DNA of 64,000 nucleotides from Paracoccus aminovorans (GCF_001546115.1 NZ_KQ955208.1:916021-980020), one strand, 5' to 3'; counted from the first letter of the stretch, positions 34,690-44,552 are shown. The notes: generated by a model from the letters alone, not told the origin. Numbers and translations: made by a program.

Positions 34690-35862
34690 ATGATCAGCGT
34701 CGACGAAGCCCGCACCCTGGTGCTGGCCCTTGCCCATCCGCCGCAGGCCGAGGAGATCGCGGTGCAGGACGCGCTGGGCCGCGCGCTGGCCGCACCCGCG
34801 GTCGCGCGGCTGACGCAGCCGCCCTTCGACGCCGCCGCCATGGACGGCTATGCGCTGCGCTCGGTCGATTTGCCGGGGCCGCTGGCGGTGATCGGCACGG
34901 CGGCGGCCGGCGTGCCCTATGCGGGCGAGACGCCCCCCGGCAGCGCGATCCGCATCTTTACCGGCGCGCCGGTGCCGGCCGGCTATGACCGCGTGGTGAT
35001 GCAGGAGATCGTGACCCGCGACGGCGACCGCATCACCGTCGCCGATGCGGGATCGAACCTGAACATCCGCCTGCAAGGCAATGATTTTTCCGCAGATTCC
35101 GCGTTCCGGCCGGCCCGGCCGCTGCGCCCGGCCGACCTCGCGCTGATCGCGGCGATGAACGTGGCGCGGGTCTCGGTCGCGCGGCGGCCGCGGGTCGCGG
35201 TGCTGGCCGGCGGCGATGAGCTGGTGCGGCCCGGCGCCACGCCGGCGGCCGGGCAGATCATCAGCTCGAACGACATCGCCATTGCCGCGCTGGCCCGCGA
35301 GGCCGGGGCCGAACCCGTGGTCCTGCCGCTGGCCCGCGATACCGAGGAAAGCCTGCGCGACCGCTTCGCCGAGGCCGAGGGCTGCGACCTGATCGTGACC
35401 ATCGGCGGCGCCTCGGTGGGCGATCACGACCTGGTGGCCAAGGTCTCGGCCGATCTGGGGATGCAGCGCAGTTTCTACAAGCTGGCGATGCGGCCGGGCA
35501 AGCCGCTGATGGCCGGGCGCATGGGCGATGCCGCCATGCTGGGCCTGCCGGGAAATCCCGTCTCGGCCGTGGTTTGCGCGAAACTGTTCATGCAGCCGCT
35601 GCTGCGCGCCATGCAGGGCCTGCCGCCCGGGCCAGAGCCGGCGCGGGCCCGGCTTGCCGCCGACCTGCCGCCCGAGGGCAATCGCCAGCACTATCTGCGC
35701 GCGCGGCTGGCGCCGGGCGACGCGCTGCCGCTGATCGCGCCCTTTGCCGAGCAGGACAGCGCCCGGCTGTGGTTGCTGGCCGAGGCCGACGCGCTGCTGG
35801 TCCGTCCCGCGCATGATCCAGGCCGCGCGGCCGGCGAGATCATGGAATTTCTGCCGCTTTAA
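34690..35862 (+). CDS. moeA: Molybdopterin molybdenumtransferase
   Basis: A 390-aa enzyme that inserts molybdate into molybdopterin. Blocks typical of MoeA: FDAAAMDGYALRS, IRIFTGAPVPAGYDRVVMQE, then the MoCF-biosynthesis domain with GQIISSNDIAIAALARE, IVTIGGASVGDHDLV, RPGKPLMAGRMG and LPGNPVSAVV. Normal length. GGGAACC precedes the start. Confidence 0.95.
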   Translation: MISVDEARTLVLALAHPPQAEEIAVQDALGRALAAPAVARLTQPPFDAAAMDGYALRSVDLPGPLAVIGTAAAGVPYAGETPPGSAIRIFTGAPVPAGYDRVVMQEIVTRDGDRITVADAGSNLNIRLQGNDFSADSAFRPARPLRPADLALIAAMNVARVSVARRPRVAVLAGGDELVRPGATPAAGQIISSNDIAIAALAREAGAEPVVLPLARDTEESLRDRFAEAEGCDLIVTIGGASVGDHDLVAKVSADLGMQRSFYKLAMRPGKPLMAGRMGDAAMLGLPGNPVSAVVCAKLFMQPLLRAMQGLPPGPEPARARLAADLPPEGNRQHYLRARLAPGDALPLIAPFAEQDSARLWLLAEADALLVRPAHDPGRAAGEIMEFLPL

Positions 35863-35916
35863 CGGCTTCTTTACCCGAATCGGCTTAATCGTTGACGGAA
35901 GGGCCCCCAGGCGCTA

Positions 35917-35931
35917 GAACATTCAAGGAAC
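35917..35931. promoter_or_regulatory. SOS box (LexA operator), alphaproteobacterial type
   Basis: GAAC, seven bases, GAAC: the complement of GTTC-N7-GTTC, the LexA direct-repeat operator of alphaproteobacteria. It lies 33 bases before the lexA start, the expected autoregulatory position. Confidence 0.88.
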
Positions 35932-35964
35932 ATGATGGCACTCGCAGCAGAGCAGGGAAAAACC

Positions 35965-36660
35965 ATGCTGACCAAGAAGCAAATCCAGCTGCTTGAATTC
36001 ATTCAGGCGCGCATGGCCCGCGACGGGGTGCCGCCCTCGTTCGACGAAATGAAGCTGGCGCTGGACCTGCGCTCGAAATCGGGAATTCATCGCCTCGTGA
36101 CCGCCCTTGAAGAACGCGGCTTCATCCGCCGCCTGCCGCATCGCGCCCGGGCGCTGGAAATCGTCCGCCTGCCCGACAGCCTCAGCAAGGGCCCGGGCTT
36201 CCAGCCGCGGGTGATCGAGGGCGATGCCCGCCCCGCCCAGCCGCTGCCGCGCGGCGCCTTCGAGGTTTCGGTCTCGGCGGTCGACCTGCCGGTGATGGGC
36301 CGCATCGCCGCCGGCGTCCCGATCGAGGCGATCTCCGAGGTGTCGCATCACATCGCGGTGCCGGGCTCGATGCTGTCGGGCAAGGAGCGGCACTATGCGC
36401 TTGAGGTCAAAGGCGATTCGATGATCGAGGCCGGAATCAACGACGGCGACGTGGTGGTGATCCGCGAACAGGACACGGCCGAGAACGGCGACATCGTCGT
36501 GGCGCTGGTCGAGGGGTTCGAGGCGACGCTGAAACGCTATCGCCGCAAGGGCGGCATGATCGCGCTGGAGGCCGCGAACCCGGCCTATGAAACCCGCGTG
36601 CTGCCCGAGGACAAGGTGCATGTCCAGGGCCGCCTGGTCGGGCTGATCCGCAGCTACTGA
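35965..36660 (+). CDS. lexA: LexA repressor
   Basis: A 231-aa SOS repressor. ATG 35965 ([13 protein letters not shown]) is the family N-terminus with AGGGA upstream; the ATG at 35932 would start inside the operator end. The winged helix covers residues 1-65 ([22 protein letters not shown]). Self-cleavage site Ala116-Gly117, nucleophile Ser152 in KGDSMIEAG, and Lys190 in EATLKRYRR are all present. An SOS box precedes the gene. Confidence 0.96.
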   Translation: MLTKKQIQLLEFIQARMARDGVPPSFDEMKLALDLRSKSGIHRLVTALEERGFIRRLPHRARALEIVRLPDSLSKGPGFQPRVIEGDARPAQPLPRGAFEVSVSAVDLPVMGRIAAGVPIEAISEVSHHIAVPGSMLSGKERHYALEVKGDSMIEAGINDGDVVVIREQDTAENGDIVVALVEGFEATLKRYRRKGGMIALEAANPAYETRVLPEDKVHVQGRLVGLIRSY

Positions 36661-36778
36661 GGCACGGACGCCGCAACCGCCGGTCGTTCACTTGCCCGGC
36701 AGATGCACCCGAGCGACGTTGCGGGCCGCGGCCCGCTGCGCTAACCATGGCGCAAACGCGACCGGTCAAGGACAATCC

Positions 36779-37936
36779 ATGCGCGCTCTGACGTTCCGCA
36801 TCTTCGCTCTCCTCATGGTCCTGGCGCTGCCGGCCCGGGCCTTCGACACCAATGCCCGCGCGGCCTGGGTCTATGACGTGGCGACCGGCACCGTGCTGAT
36901 GGAGAAGAACGCCGAGGAACCGCTGCCGCCGGCCTCGATGTCCAAGCTGATGACGCTGAACATGCTGTTCGAGGCCCTGCACGAGGGCCGGGTGGCGATG
37001 GACACCACCTTCCCGGTCTCGACCAAGGCCTGGCACATGGGCGGCTCGAAGATGTTCGTCGAGCCCGCCGACCGGCCCACGGTCGAGGAGCTGATCCACG
37101 GCATCATCATCAATTCGGGCAACGACGCCTGCGTGGTGGTGGCCGAGGGCCTGGCCGGCACCGAGGAGGCCTTTGCCCGGCTGATGAACGAGCGCGCGCA
37201 GCAACTGGGCATGACGCAGTCGCATTTCGCCAATGCCTCGGGCTGGCCGGCGCCGGACCACCGCATGTCGATGCACGACCTGGGGATCCTTGCAACGCGG
37301 CTGATCACCGAATTTCCCGAGCTTTACAAGAACTTCGGCCTGACCGAATACAATTACAAGGGTCGGGTGCCCTCGAATGCCAACAACCGCAACCCGCTCT
37401 TGCGTCTTGGCGGCGGCGACTGGAAGGCCGACGGGCTCAAGACCGGCCACACGCAGGAGGCGGGCTATGGCCTGGTCGGCTCGGCGGTGCAGGGCGACCG
37501 CCGCATCGTCTTCGTCATCGCCGGCCTGCCCAGCGACAAGGCCCGGGCCGAGGAATCCGAGCGCATCGTCAACTGGGCCTATCGCCAGTTCACCATGCGC
37601 ACCATCATCCCCAAGGACGAGATCGTGACCCAGGCCCCGGTCTGGCTGGGCGAGCGCAGCCGCGTCGGCCTGACCACCCGCGACGGCGTGCGGGTGCTGA
37701 TCCCGGCCGGCTCGCATGACGGCGTCACCGCCGAGGCGGTGTTCAACGGCCCGATCGAGGCGCCGATCGCCAAGGGCGACCGGCTGGGCGAGCTGGTCGT
37801 GAACATCCCCGGCACCGGCCAGTCGCGGCTGCCGCTTTTCGCCGCCGCCGACGTGGCCCGTAGCGGCGTCCTCGGCCGCATGCAAAGCGCCGCCTTCCGG
37901 CTGGGCGAGCGGGCGATCCAGTCGGTGCGCAACTGA
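36779..37936 (+). CDS. D-alanyl-D-alanine carboxypeptidase (DacA/PBP5-like)
   Basis: A 385-aa periplasmic enzyme that trims peptidoglycan pentapeptides. Signal peptide residues 1-21. The serine peptidase motifs are complete: Ser53-x-x-Lys56 (SMSK), Ser113-Gly-Asn115 and Lys221-Thr-Gly. The C-terminal domain (VWLGERSRVGLTTRDGVRVLIPAG) and amphipathic end (AFRLGERAIQSVRN) fit the membrane-associated PBP5 type. First gene of the run with tmk, ten bases downstream. Confidence 0.93.
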   Translation: MRALTFRIFALLMVLALPARAFDTNARAAWVYDVATGTVLMEKNAEEPLPPASMSKLMTLNMLFEALHEGRVAMDTTFPVSTKAWHMGGSKMFVEPADRPTVEELIHGIIINSGNDACVVVAEGLAGTEEAFARLMNERAQQLGMTQSHFANASGWPAPDHRMSMHDLGILATRLITEFPELYKNFGLTEYNYKGRVPSNANNRNPLLRLGGGDWKADGLKTGHTQEAGYGLVGSAVQGDRRIVFVIAGLPSDKARAEESERIVNWAYRQFTMRTIIPKDEIVTQAPVWLGERSRVGLTTRDGVRVLIPAGSHDGVTAEAVFNGPIEAPIAKGDRLGELVVNIPGTGQSRLPLFAAADVARSGVLGRMQSAAFRLGERAIQSVRN

Positions 37937-37946
37937 CGCGCCGCCG

Positions 37947-38546
37947 ATGTTCATCAGCTTCGAAGGCATAGACGGATCAGGCAAGTCGACCCAGGCGCGC
38001 CGCCTTGCCGCGGCGCTGGCCGAGACCGGCACCGAGACGCTGCTGACCCGCGAGCCCGGCGGCAGCGAGGGCGCCGAGGAGATCCGCCGCCTGCTGGTCG
38101 AGGGCCGGGGCGAACGCTGGTCGCCGGAGACCGAGCTGCTGCTTTTCACCGCCGCCCGCCGCGACCATGTCGAGCGGCTGATCCGCCCGGCGCTGGCGCG
38201 CGGCGCCCATGTCGTCACCGACCGCTTCGCCGATTCCACCCGGGTCTACCAAGGCCTTGCCCGCGCCGACCTGCGCGCGCTGGTCGAGGAATTGCATCGC
38301 CTGACCATCGGCATCGAGCCCGACCTGACGTTGCTGATCGACATCGACCCCGCCACCGCGCTGGCCCGCGGCCAGGCCCGCGGCGGCGTCGAGGACCGTT
38401 TCGAGACCCTGGGCCTGGATTTCCAGCGCCGGTTGCGCGCGGGTTTCCTGGCATTGGCGGCGGAAAACCCCGGGCGGTTCCGCACCATCGACGGCAGCGG
38501 CAGCGCCGACGAGGTCGCCGCCCGTGTCCGGGCCGCCCTGCCATGA
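37947..38546 (+). CDS. tmk: Thymidylate kinase
   Basis: A 199-aa dTMP kinase. P-loop FEGIDGSGKSTQ at residues 5-16; DRFADSTRVYQG (DRX motif) and LLTREPGGSEGAEEIR are typical. Overlaps holB by 4 bases (ATGA), the common tmk-holB-tatD order. Confidence 0.96.
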   Translation: MFISFEGIDGSGKSTQARRLAAALAETGTETLLTREPGGSEGAEEIRRLLVEGRGERWSPETELLLFTAARRDHVERLIRPALARGAHVVTDRFADSTRVYQGLARADLRALVEELHRLTIGIEPDLTLLIDIDPATALARGQARGGVEDRFETLGLDFQRRLRAGFLALAAENPGRFRTIDGSGSADEVAARVRAALP

Positions 38547-39628
38547 GCGACGAGGCCGCCCTGCCCGAACCCGATCGGGTGCCCGGCGCCCCGCACCCGC
38601 GCGAGGCGCTTCGCACCATCGGCCAGGACCAGGCGGTCGCGGATTTTCTCGCCGCCGCCCGGGCGCACCGGCTGCATCACGGCTGGCTGATCTCGGGCCC
38701 GCGCGGCACCGGCAAGGCGACCTTGGCCTGGAGCATCGCGAAATACCTGCTGAGCGGCTCGGACAGCCCGGACCTGACCGCGCCGCCCGAGGATCCGGCG
38801 GTGCGCCGCATCCGGGCCCTGTCCGAGCCGCGGCTGCACCTGGTGCGCCGGCCGCTCGACGACAAGACCCAGCGGCTGCGCAGCGAGATCACCGTGGACG
38901 AAATCCGCCGGCTGCACGGCTTCTTTCACATGAGCGCCGCCGAGGGCGGCCGCCGCATCGCCATCATCGACGCCGCCGACGAGATGAACCCGGCCGCCGC
39001 CAATGCGCTTCTGAAACTGCTCGAGGAGCCACCGGCCCGGGCCACGTTGCTGCTGGTCGCGCATCAGCCGGCGCGGCTTTTGCCGACCATCCGCTCGCGC
39101 TGCCGGGAATTGCGGCTGCATCCGCTGGGGTCCGATGACATGGCGCAGGTGCTGGCCGGACTGGGCGTCGCGCATGACGCGGCGCGGCTTTCGGCGCTGT
39201 CGGGCGGCTCGGTCGGCGAGGCGCTGCGGCTAGCCGGCCAGGACGGGCTGGATCTCTATCAGCGCATCACCGGGCTTTTCGCCGACTATCCGCGCATGGA
39301 CCGCCGCGCCGCGGCCGCACTGGCCGAGCTGGCGGCCGGCCGCGCCGGGGCCGAGGGCGATCCGTTCGACCTGGTGATGACGCTGCTCGACCGCTTCCTG
39401 ACCCGCGCCGCGCGCACCGGGCTGATGGGCGCCCCCCTGCCCGAGGCCGCCGAGGGCGAGGCCGCGGTGCTGACCCGGCTTTCGCCCGGGCCCGAGGCGG
39501 CGCGGCTCTGGGCCGATGCCCAGGCCAGCCTGTCGGCCCGGGCCCGCGCCGGCCGGGCCGTCAACCTTGACCCTTCCGCGCTGGTGTTGGATATGCTGAT
39601 CGGGCTTGCGAACCAGCCCGCCCTGTAA
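38543..39628 (+). CDS. holB: DNA polymerase III delta-prime subunit
   Basis: A 361-aa AAA+ clamp-loader subunit. GWLISGPRGTGKATLAWSIAKYL holds the P-loop; IIDAADEMNPAAANALLKLLEEPPARATLLLVAH is the delta-prime signature with DEMN in the Walker B place, followed by TIRSRCRELRL (sensor 1). The zinc module is reduced. Sits between tmk and tatD. Confidence 0.94.
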   Translation: MSDEAALPEPDRVPGAPHPREALRTIGQDQAVADFLAAARAHRLHHGWLISGPRGTGKATLAWSIAKYLLSGSDSPDLTAPPEDPAVRRIRALSEPRLHLVRRPLDDKTQRLRSEITVDEIRRLHGFFHMSAAEGGRRIAIIDAADEMNPAAANALLKLLEEPPARATLLLVAHQPARLLPTIRSRCRELRLHPLGSDDMAQVLAGLGVAHDAARLSALSGGSVGEALRLAGQDGLDLYQRITGLFADYPRMDRRAAAALAELAAGRAGAEGDPFDLVMTLLDRFLTRAARTGLMGAPLPEAAEGEAAVLTRLSPGPEAARLWADAQASLSARARAGRAVNLDPSALVLDMLIGLANQPAL

Positions 39629-39639
39629 CGGATCCGCCG

Positions 39640-40437
39640 ATGTCCGAGACCCCCTTGCCCGCCCTGGTGGACAGCCACTGCCACCTGGACTTTCCCGATT
39701 TCGACGGCCAGCAGGCCGAGCTGGTCGCGCGCGCCCGCGCCGCCGGGGTGACGCGCATGGTCACGATCTGCACCCGCATGGGCAACGAGCCGCGCGTGCG
39801 CGCCATCGCCGAGGCGCATCCGGGCGTCTTCTACGCCGCCGGCATCCATCCGATGTATGCCGCCGAAGAGCCCGCCGTCACCGTCGAGGAACTGGTGGCG
39901 CTGGCCGCGCATCCGAAATTCGTCGGCATCGGCGAGACCGGCCTCGACTATCACTATACCGCCGAGAGCGCCGCGGTGCAGGCCGAAAGCCTGCGTATCC
40001 ATATCGAGGCCGCGCGCCGGACCGGCCTGCCGCTGATCATCCATTCCCGCGACGCCGATGCCGACATGGCCCGCATCCTGACCGAGGAGCACCGCGCCGG
40101 CGCCTATTCCTGCGTCATGCATTGCTACACCTCGGGGCCGGAACTGGCCCGCGCCGCGCTGGACCTGGGCTTTTACCTGTCGATGTCGGGCATCGCCGCC
40201 TTTCCGCGCTCGACCGAGATCCGCGAGATCTTCCTCGCCGCCCCCCGCGACCGCATCCTGGTCGAGACCGACGCGCCCTATCTGGCGCCGCCGCCGCATC
40301 GCGGCAAGCGCAACGAGCCGGCCTTTGTCGCCCATACCGCCCGGGCCGGGGCAAAGGCGCTCGGCCTTTCCGAAGCCGAATTCGCCGCCCTGACCAGCGC
40401 GAATTTCGACCGGCTGTTCGCCAAGGCCGCGGCATGA
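39640..40437 (+). CDS. tatD: TatD-family deoxyribonuclease
   Basis: A 265-aa metal-dependent hydrolase. Metal ligands are visible in DSHCHLDF, GIGETGLDYHY, IIHSRDAD, VMHCYTSG and ILVETDAPYLAPPPHRGKRNEP. Known members act in DNA turnover and tRNA or exonuclease quality control. ATGA overlap with the next gene. Confidence 0.94.
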   Translation: MSETPLPALVDSHCHLDFPDFDGQQAELVARARAAGVTRMVTICTRMGNEPRVRAIAEAHPGVFYAAGIHPMYAAEEPAVTVEELVALAAHPKFVGIGETGLDYHYTAESAAVQAESLRIHIEAARRTGLPLIIHSRDADADMARILTEEHRAGAYSCVMHCYTSGPELARAALDLGFYLSMSGIAAFPRSTEIREIFLAAPRDRILVETDAPYLAPPPHRGKRNEPAFVAHTARAGAKALGLSEAEFAALTSANFDRLFAKAAA

Positions 40438-41231
40438 TCCGTGCCACGATCCTGGGCTGCGGCTCGTCCGGCGGCGTGCCGCGGCTGGGCGGCCGCTGGG
40501 GCGAATGCGACCCGGCGAACCCGCGCAACCGGCGCCGGCGCTGTTCGCTGCTGCTCGAGCGTGTCGGGCCCGGGGGGGTGACGCGGGTGCTGATCGACAC
40601 CGGCCCGGATTTCGTGCCGCAGATGCTGGACGCCGGCGTGGGCGAATTGGACGCGGTGGTCTATACCCATCCGCATGCCGACCACATCCATGGCATCGAC
40701 GACCTGCGGCAGGTGGTCTTCAACATGCGCCGCATCATGCCGGTCTGGGCCGATGCGCAGACCGAGGCCGCGTTGCGCAGCCGCTTCGGCTATATCTTCG
40801 AGACGCCGGAGGGCTCGTCCTACCCGCCGGTCTGCGAGATCGCCCCGATCCGCGGCCGCTTCGCGGTCGAGGGCGCGGGCGGCGCGATCGACTTCCTGCC
40901 CTTCGCGGTGAACCACGGCGACATTCCGGCGCTGGGGTTCCGCATCGGCGCGGGCGCGGGCCTCGTCTATCTGCCCGACGTGCTGGCGATCCCCGAGGCG
41001 GCCTGGCCCGCCATCCAAGGCTGCGAGGTCTTCATCTGCGATGCCTTGCGCCGCACGCCGCATCCCAGCCACGCGCATCTGGCGCTGGCGCTGGAGTGGA
41101 TTGCGCGTTCGGGCTGCGCGCGGGGCGTCATCACCAACATGCATATCGAGCTGGATTACGACGCGGTGATGGCCGAGACGCCCGCCCATGTCGTGCCGGC
41201 CCATGACGGGCTGCAGATCGAGCTGGCATGA
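40434..41231 (+). CDS. Metallo-beta-lactamase fold hydrolase (PhnP-like)
   Basis: A 265-aa MBL-fold enzyme. TILGCGSSGGVPRLGG starts the fold; the metal site THPHADHIHGIDDLR is complete, with VNHGD and YLPDV later and a final His near NMHIELDYD. Relatives cleave cyclic phosphodiesters (PhnP) or are uncharacterised partners of tatD. Coupled on both sides by ATGA overlaps. Confidence 0.9.
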   Translation: MIRATILGCGSSGGVPRLGGRWGECDPANPRNRRRRCSLLLERVGPGGVTRVLIDTGPDFVPQMLDAGVGELDAVVYTHPHADHIHGIDDLRQVVFNMRRIMPVWADAQTEAALRSRFGYIFETPEGSSYPPVCEIAPIRGRFAVEGAGGAIDFLPFAVNHGDIPALGFRIGAGAGLVYLPDVLAIPEAAWPAIQGCEVFICDALRRTPHPSHAHLALALEWIARSGCARGVITNMHIELDYDAVMAETPAHVVPAHDGLQIELA

Positions 41232-42172
41232 CGATCCTTTTCGAGGTCATCCTGCCGGTCTTCATCGTCATCGGCTTCGGCTACCTGGTGGCCTGGCGCC
41301 GGATGTTCAACGAGGTGGCGGTCGACGGGCTGATGCGTTTCGCGCAGAATTTCGCGGTGCCGGTGCTGCTGTTCGTGAACGTGGCCCGGCTGGACATGGC
41401 CGAGAATTTCAGCATCGGCATGTGGGTGGCCTTCTATAGCGGCGCCTTCGCCTCGTATTTCATCGGCTGGGGGTTGGCGCTCTACTGGCTGAAGCGCAGC
41501 CCCGAGGATGCGGTCGCCATCGGCTTCTGCTGCCTGTTCTCGAACTCGCTGCTTCTGGGCATCCCGATCATGGAGCGCGCCTATGGCGCCGAGGCGCTGG
41601 CCGGCAACGTCGCGATCATCGCGATCCATTCGCCGCTGCTCTACACCTTCGGCATCACCATGATGGAGGTGACGCGGGCGCGCGGGCAGAGCCTTTCGGC
41701 CGGGCGCATCGCCATGCGGGCGCTGTCCGGGGTGCTGCATACGCCGCTGATCATCGGCATCCTGTGCGGCGTGGCGATGAACCTGCTGATGCAGGCCGGG
41801 CTGGTGATGCCCGAGGGCTTCTGGGCCGCGGCCGAGATGATGGCGCGGGCGGCGCTGCCGGCGGCGCTGTTCGGGCTGGGCGGCGTGCTTTATCGCTATC
41901 GCCCCGAAGGCGACGGCAAGGCCATCGCGGTCTGCTGCCTGGCCTCGCTGCTGGTCCATCCGACCATCACCTGGAGCCTGGGGCAGCTTTTCCAGCTGCC
42001 GGTCGGGCCGCTGCGTTCCGCTGTCATCACCGCCAGCATGGCGCCGGGGGTGAATGCCTATCTCTTTGCCTCGATCTATGGCGCGGCGAAGCGGGTGGCG
42101 GCGACGACGGTGCTGGTGTCCACCGTGCTGTCGATCCTGTCGATCTGGTTCTGGATCTCGGTCTTGCCCTGA
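41228..42172 (+). CDS. AEC-family transporter
   Basis: A 314-aa membrane protein with about ten hydrophobic segments arranged as two halves, as in auxin efflux carrier-like permeases. FEVILPVFIVIGFGYLVAWRR is the usual start and SLLLGIPIMERAYG a family mark. Substrate, perhaps a dicarboxylate or similar anion, is not readable. Last gene of the tmk run. Confidence 0.9.
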   Translation: MTILFEVILPVFIVIGFGYLVAWRRMFNEVAVDGLMRFAQNFAVPVLLFVNVARLDMAENFSIGMWVAFYSGAFASYFIGWGLALYWLKRSPEDAVAIGFCCLFSNSLLLGIPIMERAYGAEALAGNVAIIAIHSPLLYTFGITMMEVTRARGQSLSAGRIAMRALSGVLHTPLIIGILCGVAMNLLMQAGLVMPEGFWAAAEMMARAALPAALFGLGGVLYRYRPEGDGKAIAVCCLASLLVHPTITWSLGQLFQLPVGPLRSAVITASMAPGVNAYLFASIYGAAKRVAATTVLVSTVLSILSIWFWISVLP

Positions 42173-42187
42173 GGGTTCCGCCTCCGG

Positions 42188-42216
42188 CGGGGGTATTTGC
42201 AGAGCAAAGAAATCCG
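42188..42216 (+). repeat. Intergenic motif, copy 1
   Basis: GGGGGTATTTG followed by CAGAGCAAAGAAATCC in the gap after the AEC transporter. Two related copies occur at about 49424-49455 (same strand) and 59955-59985 (opposite strand), all in intergenic DNA near gene ends. Confidence 0.6.
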
Positions 42217-42291
42217 GAGCCTTGCCGCAGGGGCCGTCCTGAAGACGCCGCCCGGCAAGGGCGGCGGGTTCAGGGCCGGGGCATGAGCCGC

Positions 42292-43245
42292 TCAATGCGG
42301 CGTGATGCCCCGCAGCCGTTCCGAGCGGCGGCGCAGCATCTCGACCGTCGCGAGCAGGGCGATCGAGAAGATCACCAGCAGCGTGGCGACGGCCAGGATC
42401 GCGGGCGAGATCTGCTCGCGGATGCCGTTCCACATCTGGCGCGGGATGGTCTGCTGGTCGGGGCCGGCGATGAACAGCACCGCCACCACCTCGTCGAAGG
42501 AGGTGACGAAGGCGAAGAGCGCGCCCGAGATTACACCGGGCAGGATTAGCGGCATGGTGATGCGGAAGAAGGTGGTGCGCGGGTTGGCCCCGAGGCTCGC
42601 CGCGGCGCGGGCCAGCGACTGGTCGAAGCCGATCAGCGTCGCCGTCACCGTGATGATGACGAAGGGGATGCCCAGCGTGGCATGGGCCAGGATCACGCCC
42701 AGGTAGGTGCCGGCGAGCTTGCCGCATTGCGGGTTCAGCCCGATCCAGGTCAAGGGCTCGCAGGGGTTCGAGTAGAAGAAGAACATCCCCGTCGCGGTGA
42801 TGATGATCGGCACGATCATCGGCGAGATCAGCACCGCCATGATGATGCGGCGGAAGGGCATCTCGGGTCGCGACAGGCCCAGCGCCGCCAGCGTGCCCAG
42901 CACCGTGGCGAGGATGGTCGAGAAGAAGCCGATGATGATCGACGACTTGGCCGCATTCACCCATTTCGCGTTCTGCCAGGCATCCGCCCACCAGCCGAGC
43001 CCGCCCGGCGCATCCGGGTTGGCCATGCCGAAGGTCAGCAGGCTGCGATACCAGCGCATCGAATAGCCCTCGGGGTCGAAGGACAGCATCTTGTCGGTGA
43101 AGGTGAAATAGGGCTCGGCGTTGAAGCTGAGCGGGATCACCACCACGATCGGCGCGATCAGGAAGAAGAAGATCGCCGCGCAGATCGCCAGATAGGCGTA
43201 ATGCCAGACCTTTTCCAGCGGCGAGGCGTAAGTCGGAAGCGCCAT
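42292..43245 (-). CDS. ABC transporter permease, spermidine/putrescine type (PotC-like)
   Basis: A 317-aa inner-membrane permease. Six main membrane segments; the EAA loop interacting with the ATPase reads LARAAASLGANPRTTFFRITMPLILPG. VPLSFNAEPYFTF is a variant of the usual start region. It is the last gene of a leftward operon of ATPase, two binding proteins and two permeases. The substrate is likely a polyamine or a related cationic or organic solute, by family only. Confidence 0.92.
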   Translation of the reverse strand: MALPTYASPLEKVWHYAYLAICAAIFFFLIAPIVVVIPLSFNAEPYFTFTDKMLSFDPEGYSMRWYRSLLTFGMANPDAPGGLGWWADAWQNAKWVNAAKSSIIIGFFSTILATVLGTLAALGLSRPEMPFRRIIMAVLISPMIVPIIITATGMFFFYSNPCEPLTWIGLNPQCGKLAGTYLGVILAHATLGIPFVIITVTATLIGFDQSLARAAASLGANPRTTFFRITMPLILPGVISGALFAFVTSFDEVVAVLFIAGPDQQTIPRQMWNGIREQISPAILAVATLLVIFSIALLATVEMLRRRSERLRGITPH

Positions 43246-43250
43246 GGCGG

Positions 43251-44552
43251 TTACCCCAGTTTCAGGTTGTCGATGCCGACCAGCCGGTCATAGACCCAGT
43301 AGAGCAGCAGGACGCCGCCCAGCAGCAGCGCGGCCAGCGCCGCCGCCATGGACCAGTTCAGCGTCTGGGTCATGTGCATCGCGATCAGGTTCGAGATCAG
43401 CTGCCCCGACGAGCCGCCGACCAGCGCCGGGGTGATGTAATAGCCCACGGCCAGGATGAAGACCAGAAGCGCCCCCGCCCCCAGCCCCGGCAGGGTCTGC
43501 GGGAAATAGATGCGCCGGAACGCCGTCCAGCTGGTCGCGCCCAGGCTGCGCGCCGCGCGCACATAGCTGGGGTTGATGGTGCGCATCACCGAATAGAGCG
43601 GCAGGATCATGAAGGGCAGCAGGATATGCGTCATGGCGATGATCGTGCCAGTCTGGTTGAAGATCATCTGCAGCCGCTGGTCGTTGCCGATCAGCCCCAG
43701 CCAGACCAGGATGTCGTTGACCACGCCCTGCTGCTGCAACAGCACCATCCAGGCCGTGGTCCGAACCAGCAGCGAGGTCCAGAACGGCAAGAGCACCAGG
43801 ATCATCAGCAGGTTCGACTTGCGCATCGGCAGCGTCGCCAGCAGATGCGCGATGGGAAAGCCCAGCAGGAAGGTGGTGAAGGTGATGATCAGCGACAGCC
43901 AGAAGGTGCGCTGGAACAGCTTGACATAAATCTGCTGCTGCTCGGGCGCCATGGTGATGTTGCCGTCGTCGTCACGGGTCCGGTCCAGCGCCGCCAGGTA
44001 GAAGTTCGAGGTATAGGCCGAGGAAGCCTCGCGCATCACCGACCACAGCTTGGGATCGCCCCATTTCTCGTCCATCGCGAGGATCGCCTCGCGATAGGGC
44101 GGCTCGATACCGCCGCGGGCCTTGCGCCCGGCCGAGGTGAAGAGCGAGCGCGTGCCCGGCATGTCGTAGTTCACCCTGGTCCCGACCAGGCCGATGCTGC
44201 GCGCCTCGGCCGCGGCGGTCAGGTCGGCGGCCAGCGCCGCCCAGGCGGCGTCGTCGGGCTCGGTGCCGCGCGGGTGTTCATGGAACCAGGCCGAGAGCTG
44301 CGGCATATTGGCCGAAAAGCCGTCGTTCTTGACCGAGCGTTGCAGCATCTGCCCGATCGGCAGCAGGAAGGTCAGCAGCACGAACAGCAGCAGCGGCAGC
44401 ACCAGCAGGAAGGCGCGACGCCGCGCCCGGCGCGAGCTGCGCGCCAGCGCCCGGGTCAGCGGCTGGCCGTCGGCCGTCCGCAGGGGTCCGCCCGGGTCGA
44501 GGCCGCCGGCCTCGGTCACGATGGCGGCATGGGGGTCAAGCGCGTTGGACAT
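43251..44552 (-). CDS. ABC transporter permease, spermidine/putrescine type (PotB-like)
   Basis: A 433-aa permease, longer than PotB of E. coli because of an N-terminal arm and a periplasmic loop of about 170 residues (roughly 65-235) between the first and second membrane segments. The EAA loop is ARSLGATSWTAFRRIYFPQTLPG. Five bases separate it from the partner permease. The enlarged loop is typical of one subgroup of this family in alphaproteobacteria. Confidence 0.9.
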   Translation of the reverse strand: MSNALDPHAAIVTEAGGLDPGGPLRTADGQPLTRALARSSRRARRRAFLLVLPLLLFVLLTFLLPIGQMLQRSVKNDGFSANMPQLSAWFHEHPRGTEPDDAAWAALAADLTAAAEARSIGLVGTRVNYDMPGTRSLFTSAGRKARGGIEPPYREAILAMDEKWGDPKLWSVMREASSAYTSNFYLAALDRTRDDDGNITMAPEQQQIYVKLFQRTFWLSLIITFTTFLLGFPIAHLLATLPMRKSNLLMILVLLPFWTSLLVRTTAWMVLLQQQGVVNDILVWLGLIGNDQRLQMIFNQTGTIIAMTHILLPFMILPLYSVMRTINPSYVRAARSLGATSWTAFRRIYFPQTLPGLGAGALLVFILAVGYYITPALVGGSSGQLISNLIAMHMTQTLNWSMAAALAALLLGGVLLLYWVYDRLVGIDNLKLG

